Assembly (NCBI RefSeq): GCF_032854445.1
Contig: NC_088296.1
Location: 6,315,435 to 6,379,434, forward strand
Origin: Liolophura sinensis
Taxonomy: Eukaryota > Mollusca > Polyplacophora > Chitonida > Chitonidae
Direction: 5' to 3'
Length of the DNA stretch: 64,000 nucleotides
Of this stretch, positions 11,692 to 23,849 are shown one piece after another (position 1 is the stretch's first letter; every line of letters begins with the position of its first letter). Position numbers and translations under genes: made by a program. The notes below the pieces were generated by a model. It was not told the origin of the DNA. It made no database searches and saw nothing but the letters and a program-made list of their open reading frames with translations.

Positions 11692-11824
11692 ACATGTTAC
11701 TGTGCCGGGTGTCTTGTACGCGACATGTTACTGTGCCGGGTGTCTTGTACGCGACATGTTACTGTGCCGGGTGTCTTGTACGCGACATGTTACTGTGCCG
11801 GGTGTCTTGCACGCGACATGTTAG
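11692..11824. repeat. 31-bp minisatellite, about 4.3 copies
   Basis: Unit ACATGTTACTGTGCCGGGTG then TCTTGTACGCG, almost without variation, so the expansion is probably recent. Confidence 0.95.
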
Positions 11825-11994
11825 TCTTCAGTCATAAGTTAAAGGGCATTTCGAAGACCTAACTCCAAACTTAACCGCATATGACCTCGAGGGCCAAGTT
11901 GTTTTTCCTGGAAGTTGTCAAATAAAAATAAACAATTACACGGAGTTCACATCTAGCTAAGTCACACTTGGCTTTGCAATGATATAGTATACTT

Positions 11995-12125
11995 TAAAGT
12001 AAAACTCTGACGGAAGTAAACTGACGAGAGGCGGAATTTTACCGGTTACCTGCGGCCATTTGTCAACTATCACACTGCCGTCGCTGCTCTGGTTTTGCTC
12101 TCTCTTCTGTCACCTTTTATATCAT
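11995..12125 (+). repeat. Module M
   Basis: GGAAGTAAACTGACGAGAGG, ACCGGTTACCTGCGGCC, ATTTGTCAACTATCACACTG, GTCGCTGCTCTGGTTTTGCT follow in the usual order. It closes alpha copy 5. Confidence 0.7.
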
Positions 12126-12154
12126 AGTATCCCCATCTTGTATTTTCTCCAACA

Positions 12155-12426
12155 GAGAAAAAAACGTACAAACGACCTCTATACCACGGTTACAGCTGTT
12201 TCCCATTGCTCACGCGTACGCATCATTCGCATGGGCCATGTGCGCAATAATAACACATGCGTTAGGCAGGCTTTGTGCACATGTGCAGACAGAAAATAGT
12301 ACCTCTCATGAAAATCACTTGATGTGTGGTTGTGCGTAGGGGAATCGCTTCGTTTGATGGGTGGGTAAAGCTTATATACGATGACTTAATCTGTACAGTT
12401 AGGAGATTATCAGAGACAACTGTATG

Positions 12427-12429
<3 letters not shown>
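12155..12429 (+). repeat. Alpha copy 6: remnant of module R
   Basis: Weak match to R: TTGCTCACGCGTACGCAT, CTTTGTGCACATGTGC, CCTCTCATGAAAATCACTTG, GACTTAATCTGTACAGTTAG. The CT microsatellite cuts it off. Confidence 0.5.
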
Positions 12430-12488
<59 letters not shown>

Positions 12489-12517
12489 GTCTCTCTCTCT
12501 CTGTCTCTCTCTCTCTA
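12430..12517. repeat. (CT)n microsatellite
   Basis: Nearly pure CT for about 50 bp, then CTCTGT interruptions. Confidence 0.97.
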
Positions 12518-12880
12518 GAGGCTATTTAATCATGAACTGACCTTTAAGTCTGAAATAATTCCAGATCAAACTGACCAACTGATCAAACTCCGCAGGCGCT
12601 GATAATACTTGATGTCGGAAGTTCTGACACGTCCATTACCCGAATGCTTTTGAGAAAGAAATTTCAGAATGTCACGCCTGATGCGTTTATTGAAGTCTTG
12701 TTTCGCGTCCGTATTTGCCGTTTCGTCAAGACTCACTTTTCAGCAAAAGAAAGTCAGCCAGATCAGAATAGATAGGTAGCACAAGTCGATTTCAGATGCA
12801 GGAAGAGAACGACCAGTCTGACGGTTAGAGTTTTATACAACAACAATGGACATTTTCGTGTGTACGCTACTGCTTAACCT
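12518..12880 (+). repeat. Alpha copy 6: module U
   Basis: TTCTGACACGTCCATTACCC, TTCAGAATGTCACGCCTGAT, ACTCACTTTTCAGC and TCAGCCAGATCAGAATAGAT match 3500-3700 and 15040-15220. Confidence 0.7.
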
Positions 12881-13004
12881 TTAAACAATATGTCGGCAGT
12901 CATCGGGGTATGTACCCTTTACAAGAAAGTTCGTCAACGTTTATATTGGCTGTATTCTTCAGTTATGCTTTTACCAAGGTCTATTATATTTTCTAACAAT
13001 GACA

Positions 13005-13122
13005 CAGGAGTCTCTCACCAATGCGGTAGCTGTGAGTTCAAGTCCAGCTCATACTGGCTTCCTCTTCAACCGAAATATTCTTGCGCACGGCGTAAAACAC
13101 CAATGAAATAAAATAAATAGAT
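13005..13122 (+). mobile_element. SINE-A with an internal deletion
   Basis: The head-side block (AGTCTCTCACCAATGCGGTA, TGTGAGTTCAAGTCCAGCTC, ACTGGCTTCCTCTT) joins directly to the tail (GAAATATTCTTGCGCACGGC, GTAAAACACCAATGAAATAA). About 100 bp of the middle is absent. Confidence 0.85.
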
Positions 13123-13429
13123 ATATTTACCATCAGGTCTTGTGTGAATGGTAGGAGAATGCCTAAGATTGCATTCTTTTCTGCTTCAGCAGAGACTGTA
13201 TTAAGTGCACAGCACACAATATAATCCAACTAATGTAAAAAAAAATACACTGATAGGATAACTCCTTTGTAATCTTAATTTATGTCATTAGCCGTAAAGT
13301 CACGAGACATTGTAAACAAAGACGAGCTCCTATTCCAACGACTATTTTACCGTTGTCATGGCTTCTTTGTTTGACAATAACACTCACGAATTGAATTCAC
13401 ATAGCTCGTTTATGTAATAATGACATAAG

Positions 13430-13690
13430 GGTTAGGTAAGCCGGGTGCATGCATGAGTGCAAAAAGAGATTAGAATCTCTCATGAAAAGCCGTTGGTGGA
13501 TTATTGCTGATGATTAGGTAGGTTTTACATAAGCGGATTTAATCTCCACAGTTTATGGGACCTGCCGGGACAACTGCACTGTAACCCGACACTGAGTTGT
13601 AAGCACGTCTCCACAAGGGACTTCACATACTGATTTATATGACGTCTGCAGCATTGCCTGTAGAATTATTAATGTCCTATTTCACTCCCA
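13430..13690 (+). repeat. Alpha copy 7: module R fragment
   Basis: Shares TGGATTATTGCTGATGATTA, TAAGCGGATTTAATCTCCAC, AGTTTATGGGA and the ACACTGAGTTGTAAGCACGT stretch with R copies and with 15600-15700. Confidence 0.6.
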
Positions 13691-14127
13691 AAAGTACACA
13701 GGCGGAAATTATAAATTGATATAGAGGATACCCTGTGAAATAGAGCTAGTACCAGGGTTCAAAAAATTCACGATGAATAACACTATTTAACCAATATAAA
13801 TGAACAGTCCTCAAAAACAAAATCCTCGGCAGTTTCCGTAAAATTTTGTAAAATTCCGATGTGACGTAATAATATTCCTTATGTGACGACGAATCAGGCA
13901 GATATGATGTCGAGTAAGGCAGTTATACTGTTTCGACGTCATGGGCGTTTCAAAATATTCTCAAGGAAAAGGACAGATTAATTCTTGCTAAAACGAAACT
14001 GATTTACAGAATTTCTGATTTTTATTGCACACGAGGTTAATTATTTGACCTTCGCAAATTCATTCTACAAGAAAAAAAGACCACTTGCATTCCGCATGGC
14101 TTTTGAAAATAATGCTTAAATCGATAC
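13691..14127. other. Unassigned, AT-rich
   Basis: Partly resembles 8270-8360 and may be further alpha-unit sequence. Apart from that I see no feature. Confidence 0.35.
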
Positions 14128-14310
14128 AGAATCGATTCTGGTTGGGTGATATGAGGGATAGGCAAGTCCAGGGTAATCCAGGCTATACCTGGCCTGAACT
14201 GATTTTTATGTATGGTAAATTTATTCAAGCGTAACCAAGGCTTCACGGTTTAACACAGGAAGCCCTATCTCCACTATCAGCCAACCAGCGCCTATTATGT
14301 AGTCCTGCAG
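14128..14310 (+). repeat. Insert N (second copy)
   Basis: GGGATAGGCAAGTCCAGGGT, TTATTCAAGCGTAACCAAGG and ACAGGAAGCCCTATCTCC match 4868-5050. Confidence 0.55.
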
Positions 14311-14360
14311 TGTTAATTTTTATTTCTAACCCTGTGTGCTACTATTTGCGTAATCCAGTT

Positions 14361-14580
14361 CCGGTGGAGGATCTCCCTGGCCTGACTTAAGCGTGCTAGT
14401 GCTGCACACTGATCTAGGAACCTCCCACCTATGTGGTCGCTGTGAGTTCAAGTCTAGTTCATGCTGGCGTCCTCTCTAGTACTGTGCGCAAAGGTCAGGC
14501 AACAGTCTGAGGGTTTCTCCAGTCTCAGCCCGCTTTCCTCCCACGAAAAATTGAACATTTGTATCCAATGTGAGGGACAT
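14361..14580 (+). mobile_element. tRNA-headed SINE-like element with a non-standard tail
   Basis: The head side is SINE-A-like (GCGTGCTAGTGCTGCACACT, GTGGTCGCTGTGAGTTCAAG, TTCATGCTGGCGTCC). The body then differs: GGGTTTCTCCAGTCTCAGCC, CGCTTTCCTCCCACGAAAAA. It lacks the ACGCCGTACTC tail box. It may be a separate SINE sharing the head, or a chimera. Confidence 0.55.
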
Positions 14581-14769
14581 CCGGTCGAACAATTTGCAAC
14601 AATGTTGCTTATGATTGGCCAGTTGCGTGTTCGTGATTGACAGTCGGCAAAGGTCTGTTTATACGGTTGTGAGCTTTCCATTTCTAACTTGCTAGGCTAA
14701 AGTATTTTGGCTAATTTGAAATTTAAAGGTGCACGAGGGCCTGTCCAGTCAGCTGGTCTGAAGTCTGTC

Positions 14770-15240
14770 TTATCCTGTCTGAAGTTGGTACGGTCTTATA
14801 CTGTCTGAAGTTGGTAAGGTCTTAGAGCCTGTTGATAATAGGTGGCACATGTTCCTAATGTAGATACGTTCACATTTCGGAAAAAACTCAAACAGTGAAG
14901 CCAGCCAAAGGCTCAAGGCTTGCAAGATTTAAATGCCAAAGACTACTTAACCTTGAACATACCTGTAAGGCTAGAAAAATTCTTTCTCTTATCGATAGGC
15001 GGTCTGGATCACACTGCGCAGACGCCAGTAAAGCATGACGTCAGAAGCTCTAACATATCCATCATCCGAATGGTTTTAATGAAAGAATTTCAAAATGTCA
15101 CGGCCTAAGCTTTAACGAAGTCTTGTCATTTCTCATCCGCTTTTGTGGCTTTGTCAGGACTTCCTTTTCAGCGAAACAAAGGGGAAAGCACGTCAGATAG
15201 ATCAGGATAGATAAACATATTTTTAAAAAGCTGTGTGAGA
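14770..15240 (+). repeat. Alpha copy 7: module U
   Basis: GCCAAAGGCTCAAGGCTTGC, AAAGACTACTTAACCTTGAA, GCTCTAACATATCCATCATC, AAAGAATTTCAAAATGTCAC and GCTTTTGTGGCTTTGTCAGG follow the U order. Preceded by a small duplicated string (CTGTCTGAAGTTGGTA at about 14776 and 14799). Confidence 0.7.
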
Positions 15241-15589
15241 CGCACGCAAGCAACCGTGGCAAACGATTCAAGTTTTACCGCCAACCCTATAGTCCTGTAC
15301 CATTTTTTGTTTTGTCTTTGTAAGTATAGTGATTCTTGGAAATGGAAGCAATGGAAGCTTTCTTGTATAATCTACTTGTCAACATCTACACACTATGACA
15401 ACAACCCTTCCAGGAAATTACCTCTAAATCTCAAATAAAACACCAGTTCACCAACTTTCATATTGGATGTGTTCTCTACTCATGTTAACATGGTTCACTG
15501 TCTGTAACTTCCGGTCTTGCGTGGATGTTAGGAGTAGGACTAAGATAACACGCCTTTTCTACTTTAAATTAAATCAAAATTAAGTACAT

Positions 15590-16200
15590 GGAACACGGAG
15601 GCATCACTGAGTTGTAAGCACTTCTCTTCGAGGCACTTTACGGACTGATTTATTTGGCCGTAGGAGCCTTGCCTGCGGGCTTATTAAGAATCTAACCAAG
15701 CACCACTGCATTTATGTAAGCAAAATACGCATGACAATTTTAAATTCTTAATCGCGTTTCATTGCATAAGCTTTATCATGCAACCCTAAGTGCTACTAAT
15801 TGTTTTATTTTAACCCAGTGCCATTCTATGATGACGTTTATAACTTTCTCCCCATCATTTACACTTGTGTTACTCCTACTTCAACTTAAAATATCTCGGC
15901 AATATCGAGCCTGACCGGTAATTTTCTAGACTGTTGGTGATAGTATTTCGTTACAGAACGACCAACCATTCCAGGCGTTAACAACGGTACATTACAGCCA
16001 CGATATATAACCAAACATGTCATGTGACCCAAGAACCCAGTTTCCTTTACGAGACATTTATGGGCAGGGATGGGGATAAACCTTGGTATAATGGTCTCGC
16101 TCGAACAGCAGGGGATATTTGAAGCGACGGAAGGGTCTGTGCTACTTTTAAGAATGCCGGGACAATGTTGGATAGGACAGGCACGGTTATTGTTGATTTT
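15590..16200 (+). repeat. Alpha copy 8: end of R, then Q/P
   Basis: CACTGAGTTGTAAGCACTTC matches 13590. From about 15780 the Q/P text (CATTTACACTTGTGTTACTC, TACAGAACGACCAACCATTC, TTTATGGGCAGGGATGGGGA) matches 330-600 and 4230-4360. The match resumes briefly at 16444-16500 after the SINE-A. Confidence 0.7.
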
Positions 16201-16443
16201 ATTTACTTTATTTGATTGACGTTTTACGCCGTATTCAAAAATACTTCACTTATACGACGTCGGCCAACATTATGGTGGGAGGAAACCGGGCAGAGCCCTT
16301 CGGAAACCCACGACCATCCGCAGGTTGCTGAAAGATCTTCTGACTTACGGCCGGAGAGGAAGTCAGCACAAGCGGGGCTTGAGCTCATAGCAACCGCATT
16401 GGTCCTGGGTCATTACGCTGGGCTAGCGCGCTAACCAGCTGAG
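16200..16443 (-). mobile_element. SINE-A, near full length
   Basis: Tail first: TTTATTTGATTGACGTTTTA, CGACGTCGGCCAACATTATG, GTGGGAGGAAACCGGGCAGA, CATCCGCAGGTTGCTGAAAG, GGCCGGAGAGGAAGTCAGCA. The tRNA-like head is GCTAGCGCGCTAACCAGCTG. It interrupts the Q/P module. Confidence 0.92.
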
Positions 16444-16499
16444 ATGTTATTGTTTGTCAGTATTATAATTTTTATGTTTTGATACATGCTGGCTGTTCG

Positions 16500-17047
16500 T
16501 TGGGAATTCTGTTTGCTTTTTTATTGTCTTCAAACATAAGAGTACTCCAGACATTGGATTTCGTACTCAACTGTTGATCTTCTGAACAGCCAAGACGTAA
16601 CATGCCGGGTTTTGCCGGGAAGTTCGAATTCAAAACATCACAGACGTTTATTTGACATAAATGATTTAAAAGTTAAAACGCCTCAATCAGTACATGCCAA
16701 ATATAAAGACGGGTTCGAGCCGTCATTGCTAGCGCAGTTGTCCTCGTGGATGTTAGTTGCACCGATGCTGAGCGCCACGTTAGTAGTACGTCAGCCTACC
16801 TTTGGCTATGACAGAAACTGTACTCTTAGATACCAACTTTCACACCAAGTAAAATTCACAGTTCTGTAATACTTTTCTTGGCTCGATGGAAAATCTACTA
16901 CTAGATTAAGAACATAAATTACAATGAGTTGCGCCTGCTAAATCCATTCGAGAGTGGAAGTACACAACAATTTTCTCAAATAGTACACATGATAGGAAAT
17001 TGCTTTTTTCTATACCTTGATTTAAACACTTTCTCCACCAAATTCAT
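16500..17047. other. Unique sequence, nothing firm
   Basis: An 85-codon plus-strand frame (16612-16869) contains GACGGGTTCGAGCCGTC, which looks like a B-box, but no A-box or stem supports an RNA gene. I see no other feature. Confidence 0.35.
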
Positions 17048-17099
17048 TTACATGAAAACTATGACATAAGATCGTTTCCCACCTCCGAAGAAGGTCGTA

Positions 17100-17260
17100 A
17101 TGAGGGGATCCAATACATCCGTTGTCCCGCCATTCCTTCTCGTGGAAACGTTACTTTTCATTCCACCCAAGGTAGAATCAATGGTGACGTCATGACGTGT
17201 TTTTGACTGACAGTTCAGAAAGATCTGTTCAGTTGGACAGATAAATATTCCGCTCTCAAA
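17100..17260 (-). CDS. Possible exon of an unrecognised gene (weak)
   Basis: On the minus strand about 60 codons are open and bounded by plausible splice signals: an acceptor-like CACAAAACACAG just upstream (about 17260-17271) and a donor-like GGAG/GTGGGA near 17087-17096. The frame would encode residues including CPTEQIFLNC and STLGGMKSNVSTRRNGG, with two cysteines nine residues apart. I recognise no domain. GC content looks higher than in the flanks. A CRE-like TGACGTCA (17185-17192) lies inside it. A short unspliced chance frame is just as possible. No neighbouring exon was found. Confidence 0.2.
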
Positions 17261-17338
17261 GGTCGCTGTGTTTTGTGACAATAAATTTTAAATGGTCGTT
17301 TACAAAGTCTAACGATAGTTGCAGACCTGTTATCTTAC

Positions 17339-17465
17339 ACCAAGCATGTCTGGTGTCTTCGGCATGACTCTTCAGTAAAAATTTAGCAGCAGGTATTCGC
17401 GCTGCCAAAAAATACATAGTATACGTGTACGTACGCATATCTGTTCACTCCTGGTCGTTATGTTA
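17339..17465 (+). mobile_element. SINE-C fragment
   Basis: GTCTGGTGTCTTCGGCATGA, then a GCGCTGCCAAAAAATACATA part, matches the middle of the intact SINE-C at 34306-34662. Head and tail are missing. Confidence 0.7.
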
Positions 17466-17469
17466 TTGA

Positions 17470-18399
17470 GAAATTGCTGAATCCGACCTAAAACCTCAAG
17501 TATGCATACACAATGATCCCCGATGAGCTGTTGTACATATATTCAGGAGTTCTACACTGGTTTATGGGGTTTGGAATGCATTTAAACAGGTGTACGAGAT
17601 TTGTACACTTTATGCACATTTGATGGACTTTTGATGTTAAGCTATACAGAGTAGGAAACACCACTTCTCAAATATAAATTCAGGTTAACTGACAATTTTG
17701 GAGACGAAATCAACATCTGAAGTTTCAGTGTATCAAAAAACGTTAAACAAAGCTTCCATATTTTCTTAAGTCCAAGTGCCGGAATAATTTCTTTGTAAGG
17801 TATAAAATGTTACAATGACCTCTTTAAGGAACAATCAGTCTTCATATTTATGAATATGCAAACATATTCATATTGTCGCGGAGGTTAATTGCACATCTAT
17901 GTCGTGATCAAAAATTCAATCTGCCGATGGAATAATTCATATTTCAATGCAGAACTTACATAACCTTTGGAATACCCTGGAGATAACAGTTAAGAAAGCA
18001 TTGCCCAAAGGCCGTCTGTAAAAGCGTAATATACGAGCAGAAGAACATGAAATGTACATTTATCCTTTTTATTAAGTGAGAAATTTACGAAAAACGGCGC
18101 TGAGACCAAACGTCCCATCCCTTATGCGGGAAAGGATCATTCTGCGTTAATAACTGGTGGTTAACCCATCTGTCAATTTTCTGTTTTAGCAAATATCTTT
18201 GTTAGTTCTGTAATGAAATGCAGTTTTTTAATTATTATTAATGACTTCAAGAAGTAACCTCTGATGCATCAACAGATGGCGAATGAAACAAAGCAAAAAC
18301 TTCATAAAGGCTTGGTTAATGTATTGTTAACCACTCTATAACACCTCGCGCTGTTTAATACGAGTAAGAAACTTTTGCGTCGAAACAGATATTCCAATA
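17470..18399. other. AT-rich unique sequence
   Basis: Scattered A/T runs and no recognisable repeat or exon-like frame. It separates arrays alpha and beta. Confidence 0.4.
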
Positions 18400-18984
18400 C
18401 AAAACGAACGTCATTATTAACGTCAACCAAAATGGACGTTCGAAGTCAATAATCCCTAGATCAATTCCCAAATCGACGTTCAACAAAAAACACCAAGAAA
18501 CTAACGAAGTATATAAAGTACGACATTAGCACAAAATCCTGCCATGAAAAACAGACAAAAGTTGTCCATTATAAATACATCAATTACATTTAATTACATT
18601 AAATATAATATGCAGTTTGGATTTGATTGCAACTGTTAATTCATTCGACATCAACACGCTGAATAGCTTGTAATAGAATATGCATCTATCCAACTGAGAT
18701 ACGTGTACTAAAAGCACGATGATGTCAAAATGTGACAATACAGATACACGCGGTAGTTCAGAAGCTAAAATTCTAGGACTGAAAGAATGCATGTGTTCAA
18801 CTAAAATTAAAAATTAATGTGGTATTTAATCAGTCCATGGTCTCTACATACTTACATCAAATTTATGTTCACTAATTATTCAGGCCAATAAATTTCACTT
18901 TAGTTCGTGCGCCTGTTTTCAGAGAAATATACTCGCTTGGTGTTCTTTTTCAAGGGTGTTGTAATCGATTGTCTATATAAAAAC

Positions 18985-19215
18985 ATATGCAAGCCGGATT
19001 GTGTCTGAAGACATCAATATTTACGTCGTTTACATGGTTGTATCTGAAGACATAAACATATACGTCGTTTACACGGTTGTGTCTGAGGACATAAACATAT
19101 ACGTCGTTTACATGGTTGTGTCCAGAGACATAAGCATATACGTCGTTTACATGGTTGTGTCCGAGAGACATAAACATATACGTCGTTTACATGGTTGTCT
19201 GAGGACTCCAAAATG
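18985..19215. repeat. 39-bp minisatellite in beta copy 1, about 5-6 units
   Basis: Unit GTTGTGTCTGAGGACATAAA then CATATACGTCGTTTACATG. 39 is a multiple of three, so frames stay open and encode repeated peptide-like text on both strands. Copy number differs in each paralogue, which argues against a gene. Confidence 0.95.
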
Positions 19216-22204
19216 TGTGATCTATGTAATTGCCGATTAAGCTTTTTAATCCTAAAATATCTTTGTTAGAATGGTTCCATAAGCCAGGTTGTAATATAGA
19301 TGTTTTATCTAGTTGTTGCTATAATACAACTGTAACCAACCGGTTAGTTATTTATAGAAATGCCTTGAGAACGTGTTAAGCCAACAACCATCAGTCCTGC
19401 ATGGTACTTGCTTTGATCTAGTTTGTATGGACTCTATCCGGTCGATAGCTTTCTGGATATGTATGACCTTCATACATCAGTTATAACTTAGCATAGTTTT
19501 CTGCCCCAGGGTCTAGGTGAGACAGAAGTACCAGACTGCTGTGGAATGTGTTCTGTTGCCCTCAGGTGGGGTGATAGTCACATGTAACGGAGCCAACTTA
19601 TACTTAGATGAATTGAATGTAAGGGTACTATACTTATATACTGATGTACTTAGCTTGATAGGACTTTTATTTGCACTATGGGAGTTTTTACCTTGATCCC
19701 CAAAGGAGAAGCCTCTCTCTGTCAAAAAAACATACGGTCATTTGCACATTTGCATCAGTTAAGGTTTTCTTCAAATTCTTCACGTACATGCTTATGCAGT
19801 ATCAAATTACACGCCCCTAGCGTGTATATAACAAAAAAGATTCTTGAGGTCATTGAAATTTCTATCTAATATCACTTGCTCTGAGAGAGAACAGTGTTCG
19901 AAGAATTTATGATTACACTGAACATTGGTTGTCCGATTTGAAACAACAACAACAACAACACCAACGTCCTGTTTGAAACAAATACGATGTCATGTATGAC
20001 TTCTTTACTATTGAGTGTACAAACACATCCTCCTTCTGTCCTAATCACTTCTTCTCGCTCCGACCATTTAGGCACCAATGCTCGCTGGGTGTCAAGATGC
20101 ATTTACAGACAAACTATCTTTGGCCAAAATCGGAAGCTATTTCTTAACGCTTTCCTGGTAGTTTTCTCATAAATATTAAGACAGTCTCACTAGAAAGTGA
20201 TGAAATAAGTCCTCTTGTCAACATAGTTCAGATAAGATTTGATTCTACCTGTTTACGTGAATGCTGAAAAAGAAGCAACTTACATCCCCTAGCACCATGG
20301 CTTAAGCAGACAAAATTCTGGTTAATGAAGGGACACATTATAAATGACTATAACTCACCATGAGAAGTGACGACTCTGTGATAGTCACACCAATCTGGTC
20401 ACTTGTCAGTATACTTTAGTTTAGATTTTATTCTGGGACTCTCAAAAATTTCTACCCCATGCCTCCATTATCCTGAAAGAAGTACGCTGAGGCCGACTTA
20501 ATACATCCAGCAGGATGTTTTTGTCTTTCACCCTTGTCTATATACATGTAAATCGTTTAGCGTGTGTTGCAATGTTTGCCGTCTGTCCCTTTCAACACAA
20601 AGCTTAGATAATGAGACATTTCCCATTGCTTGAGAAGGAATAACGTATATAGCTGACTACTGGGAGTAAATGGCCACAACGTGGACATATTGTTAACTTT
20701 TTATGAACACGGTAAACCGCTACTTTGCACCGAACGAAGGAAGGTGAGAATTATGGCAATCAATCCGGATGAGTAGAGACTAAACAAATATTCCCAAAAC
20801 CGAGATAATTTTCTCATTTTCCACCGACAAAGCTCATATTTGGGAAATGTTCCATCTTGTTTTGAAAAATGTAAATTGAGAAATTATTATATTGTTAAAA
20901 GGGACTGTTGCTGGAATATTCGATAAATAATGTCCGGCAAATGTGCTAATAATTTATTTTCTTCCGACCAGTTTCAGAAGTGGCCTCACTTCATACATTT
21001 AACATCCATCAAACGATCATTCCACGCTAGATATAAATTACACATTTATTTGACTTTGAGTAACGTAACAATCAAGAGTTGTTCATAAAATGGCGCTGAG
21101 TTTTATGGGTGGAGAACACTGATGTGCCTGTGCATGTAAACTACCGACATTTGGCAAATTAAACGTTCCCGCATGTGACCTCCAAAAATACACATGGTAT
21201 TTGGTTGAAGATAGTTGGAATTAATCCATCTGAAGACTGCACACATGTACACAGCTCCACAAGCGTTGAGCGTTTTTTGTCCCCAAGACCCCTACGCACA
21301 ATGACAGGCAAAGATCCTGAAATAGGACGTTATTTATCCCTAGTTATCACAGAAGATTAACATTAGCAAATTCACAATCTAGTTTTTTCAATAAATTCTA
21401 TACTTTGATTCCTATCTACACCTCACATATTAATACACAGCGAAGCCTTCTATTTTTCTCGTGGTATTGCTGCATTTACTAACGTAATTCCGATTTTTTA
21501 AAGCTGAAACACTAGCTCTAAAAAGAGGTTAATTTCCTATCTTAGTGTCATCATGAAATGCTAGATATCGTGAAACCTTGAAATACATTTACTGATATAT
21601 CTACCTCCTTTGTGTAAATCTTCAGCTAGGTGTCATTCAGAAATGTCAGAGTGCACGTGGGTTACAATTATATGAGTTATTTTTGCGCGATGTTCTTCAC
21701 TGAATCTAAATTATTTCAAAGTGCGGAGGATTCACTCCATTGTATGTATGTGTGTATGTTTGGGTTTTAACCTCGTAATTTTTTAGCTGTATGATGACGA
21801 TACTCTACAGTAAATCACCTGCCTAACAGAGAATATTTTCGCTTTACATAAACGTGTAACTCTAAGTTCATGTAAATCCGGAATTGAACTTCTAAGGGTG
21901 GTGGCTGAAGATAACATTGACCATTTGACCTTTTCAAGCATGAAGGCTGTTTTGGAACAGAAGATTGTAACTAAAAGCGCTAAGTGAATGCATAAATCTT
22001 TGTCTAGTTTCCGGATTCTGCGCTGTTCTCGCCATTCTATGATTAGTTCGTTACTTGACCTTGCAGACGGGGTTGAACGTTATACAACCAAGTCGACCTT
22101 GACAGGAAGTAACCCTTGGGTATCGCTGAGGCGGTCATGTTTTTTGCTGCGTCAAAGTTACCCTTTTATAACATAAAATATATATTTTGTTTTCAAAGGT
22201 CATT

Positions 22205-22310
22205 ACAACTGCGGTCTTGGACAAGAATGTGGATTTCGCCGGTGACGTATGACCATTTACAAAGTATATCACACTCTCATTGCTGCTTTGGTTTTATTCT
22301 CCATGACGGT
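22205..22310 (+). repeat. Module M inside beta Z
   Basis: GTGGATTTCGCCGGTGACGT, ATGACCATTTACAAAGTATA, CTGCTTTGGTTTTATTCTCC. This links array beta with the M motif of array alpha. Confidence 0.65.
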
Positions 22311-22321
22311 CTTCTATATTG

Positions 22322-22383
22322 ATTTATTTCATTGGGGATTTACACCGCACTCAAGAATATTAAAGTGATATAATGGCGGCCAT
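22322..22383 (-). mobile_element. SINE-A tail relic, ancestral to the duplication
   Basis: TTTATTTCATTGGGGATTTA, CACCGCACTCAAGAATATTA, then ATGGCGGCCAT. The inverted counterpart lies at 31262-31325, flanked by the same beta sequence on both sides. Confidence 0.75.
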
Positions 22384-23849
22384 AAATCATTCTTTTATAA
22401 TATATATACACTTCTCGTGAAGTAGCTGCCTGCTTCATTACTATGTTGTCAAAACCAGAAAGAAAAGGAAGGCAATTTTTGCTCCCTTTCGAAGAGCTCC
22501 CAGACTCGAAGCTCTGCGTTGATTGCGTGTATTCTGAACGCCATTGAGATTCATCAATTCCAGAGAGCCGTAGTTGATTGTTCTTGACAGTCTCTTCGTC
22601 GCCAGGAATTTCCCAGATCCTGAAATTCAATCACACATGTGCTTCCAGACGACGATTTCGTGACAGGGATTAAAAGTTATACCTCCGCATACATGAATAA
22701 CATTTTGTTTGCCGTGGTCCATTGAAAAAGCGGACCCAACCTCCAAGCGAAAAGTACGAAGGAATGTTTAGAGCCGAGAAACTACCAGAGCACCGACTAA
22801 AATGAGTTCCTCACTCTATGTGGACAGCGGTATTGCCAATTTAAACTACAGGAATGTCTAGACAAAAGAATTCTGTTCGGGTTGATCAAGATATAGTGAA
22901 TCCATTTTTGTTCGATGGACGGAGAGAGGATCATAAAAACGATGGTATTTACCACATGGCCAAAGTCAAACCCTATCCTTGAAACTTTCAAGAAAACCCA
23001 ATAACAAAAGAACTAAAGCATGGATCCTTACCACTTTAGTGTTGATTTGGAGAATTTAAGATATCATTTATTCAGTGATTTTTCTAATAATCTTTTATTG
23101 GACACGTGCTTCTTGTCTGTACTAATCTCTCTTGCAATACCGCTGTTAAGCTGTGAATGAAAGGTTCGGGTGAATGTCCTGCTCATAACCCACAGCCAAA
23201 TCCACTGCAACACCGTACAGTTAATTCATGTTATCACTGCATTTATACAACATGTATGTAGTACTGGACAATTATCAGCCATACTGTTGGAGAAAGGTCA
23301 AACTAGTTTAGCTACAGCTAAATTGTGGACAACAAACAGTGACAAGTTAAACGGTTTTAAGGGTAAAGAGCTGCCTTGTACAATAAGAGAGGGAAACAGT
23401 CTAAGCAAGGTTAGATTGCAACTGTTCATTCCTCCAAGGTAAATTCAACCTGAATATTTGTGGTGAATAACGTCTAAAAGAATATGCATCTATGCAATGG
23501 GAGAGTTCGATACATTTACCACAACTTTGACGATAAAAATGTATAAGTGCAAATCATTTGCATCCTGCCAAATTGGCTAGAATAGATGTACCTCGCGGGT
23601 CACATGCCTAAATTCTAAGACTGCAAGAATATATATGTTTATTTTAACGTGGTATTTGATCAGTTCATGGCCTCTGCATACTTACATCAAATTAATGTTC
23701 ACTAATTATTCACGCCAATAAATTTTACTTTATTTTGTGAGTTTGTTTTCATAGAAATATACTGACTGTTTTTTTTATTTTTCATGGGTGTTTTAAAATC
23801 GTGATTCTCTATTTCAAGATGTACGGAAGCGGGTTGTGCTTGAAGACAT

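Larger units (their letters stand above)
18400..23640 (+). repeat. Beta copy 1 (complete: V, W, X, Y, Z, T)
   Basis: V about 18400-18960, W 18985-19730 (with the 39-bp minisatellite), X 19730-20190, Y 20190-21960, Z 21960-22330, T 22330-23640. V begins with a T-module-like string (GTCAACCAAAATGGACGTTC) also present in array alpha. A short SINE-A tail relic at 22322-22383 is shared with an inverted copy, so it predates the duplication. Confidence 0.85.

Noticed and set aside
11637-11862. Overlapping Cys-rich frames (CRVSCTRH repeats) as a small secreted peptide
   Set aside because: They translate the 31-bp minisatellite in different frames.
17185-17192. CRE site (TGACGTCA) as a promoter
   Set aside because: A single 8-bp match with no nearby gene or other promoter element is not enough.
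21988-22176. Frame MHKSLSSFRILR, paralogous to 31639-31821
   Set aside because: Changes are as frequent at first and second positions as at third; it is a by-product of the repeat.
22340-22630. Frame starting NFRIWEIPGDEETV, paralogous to 31021-31212, as a conserved exon
   Set aside because: The first dozen codons are identical, but later changes hit all codon positions and the second copy is frameshifted. Similarity is fully explained by the inverted duplication.
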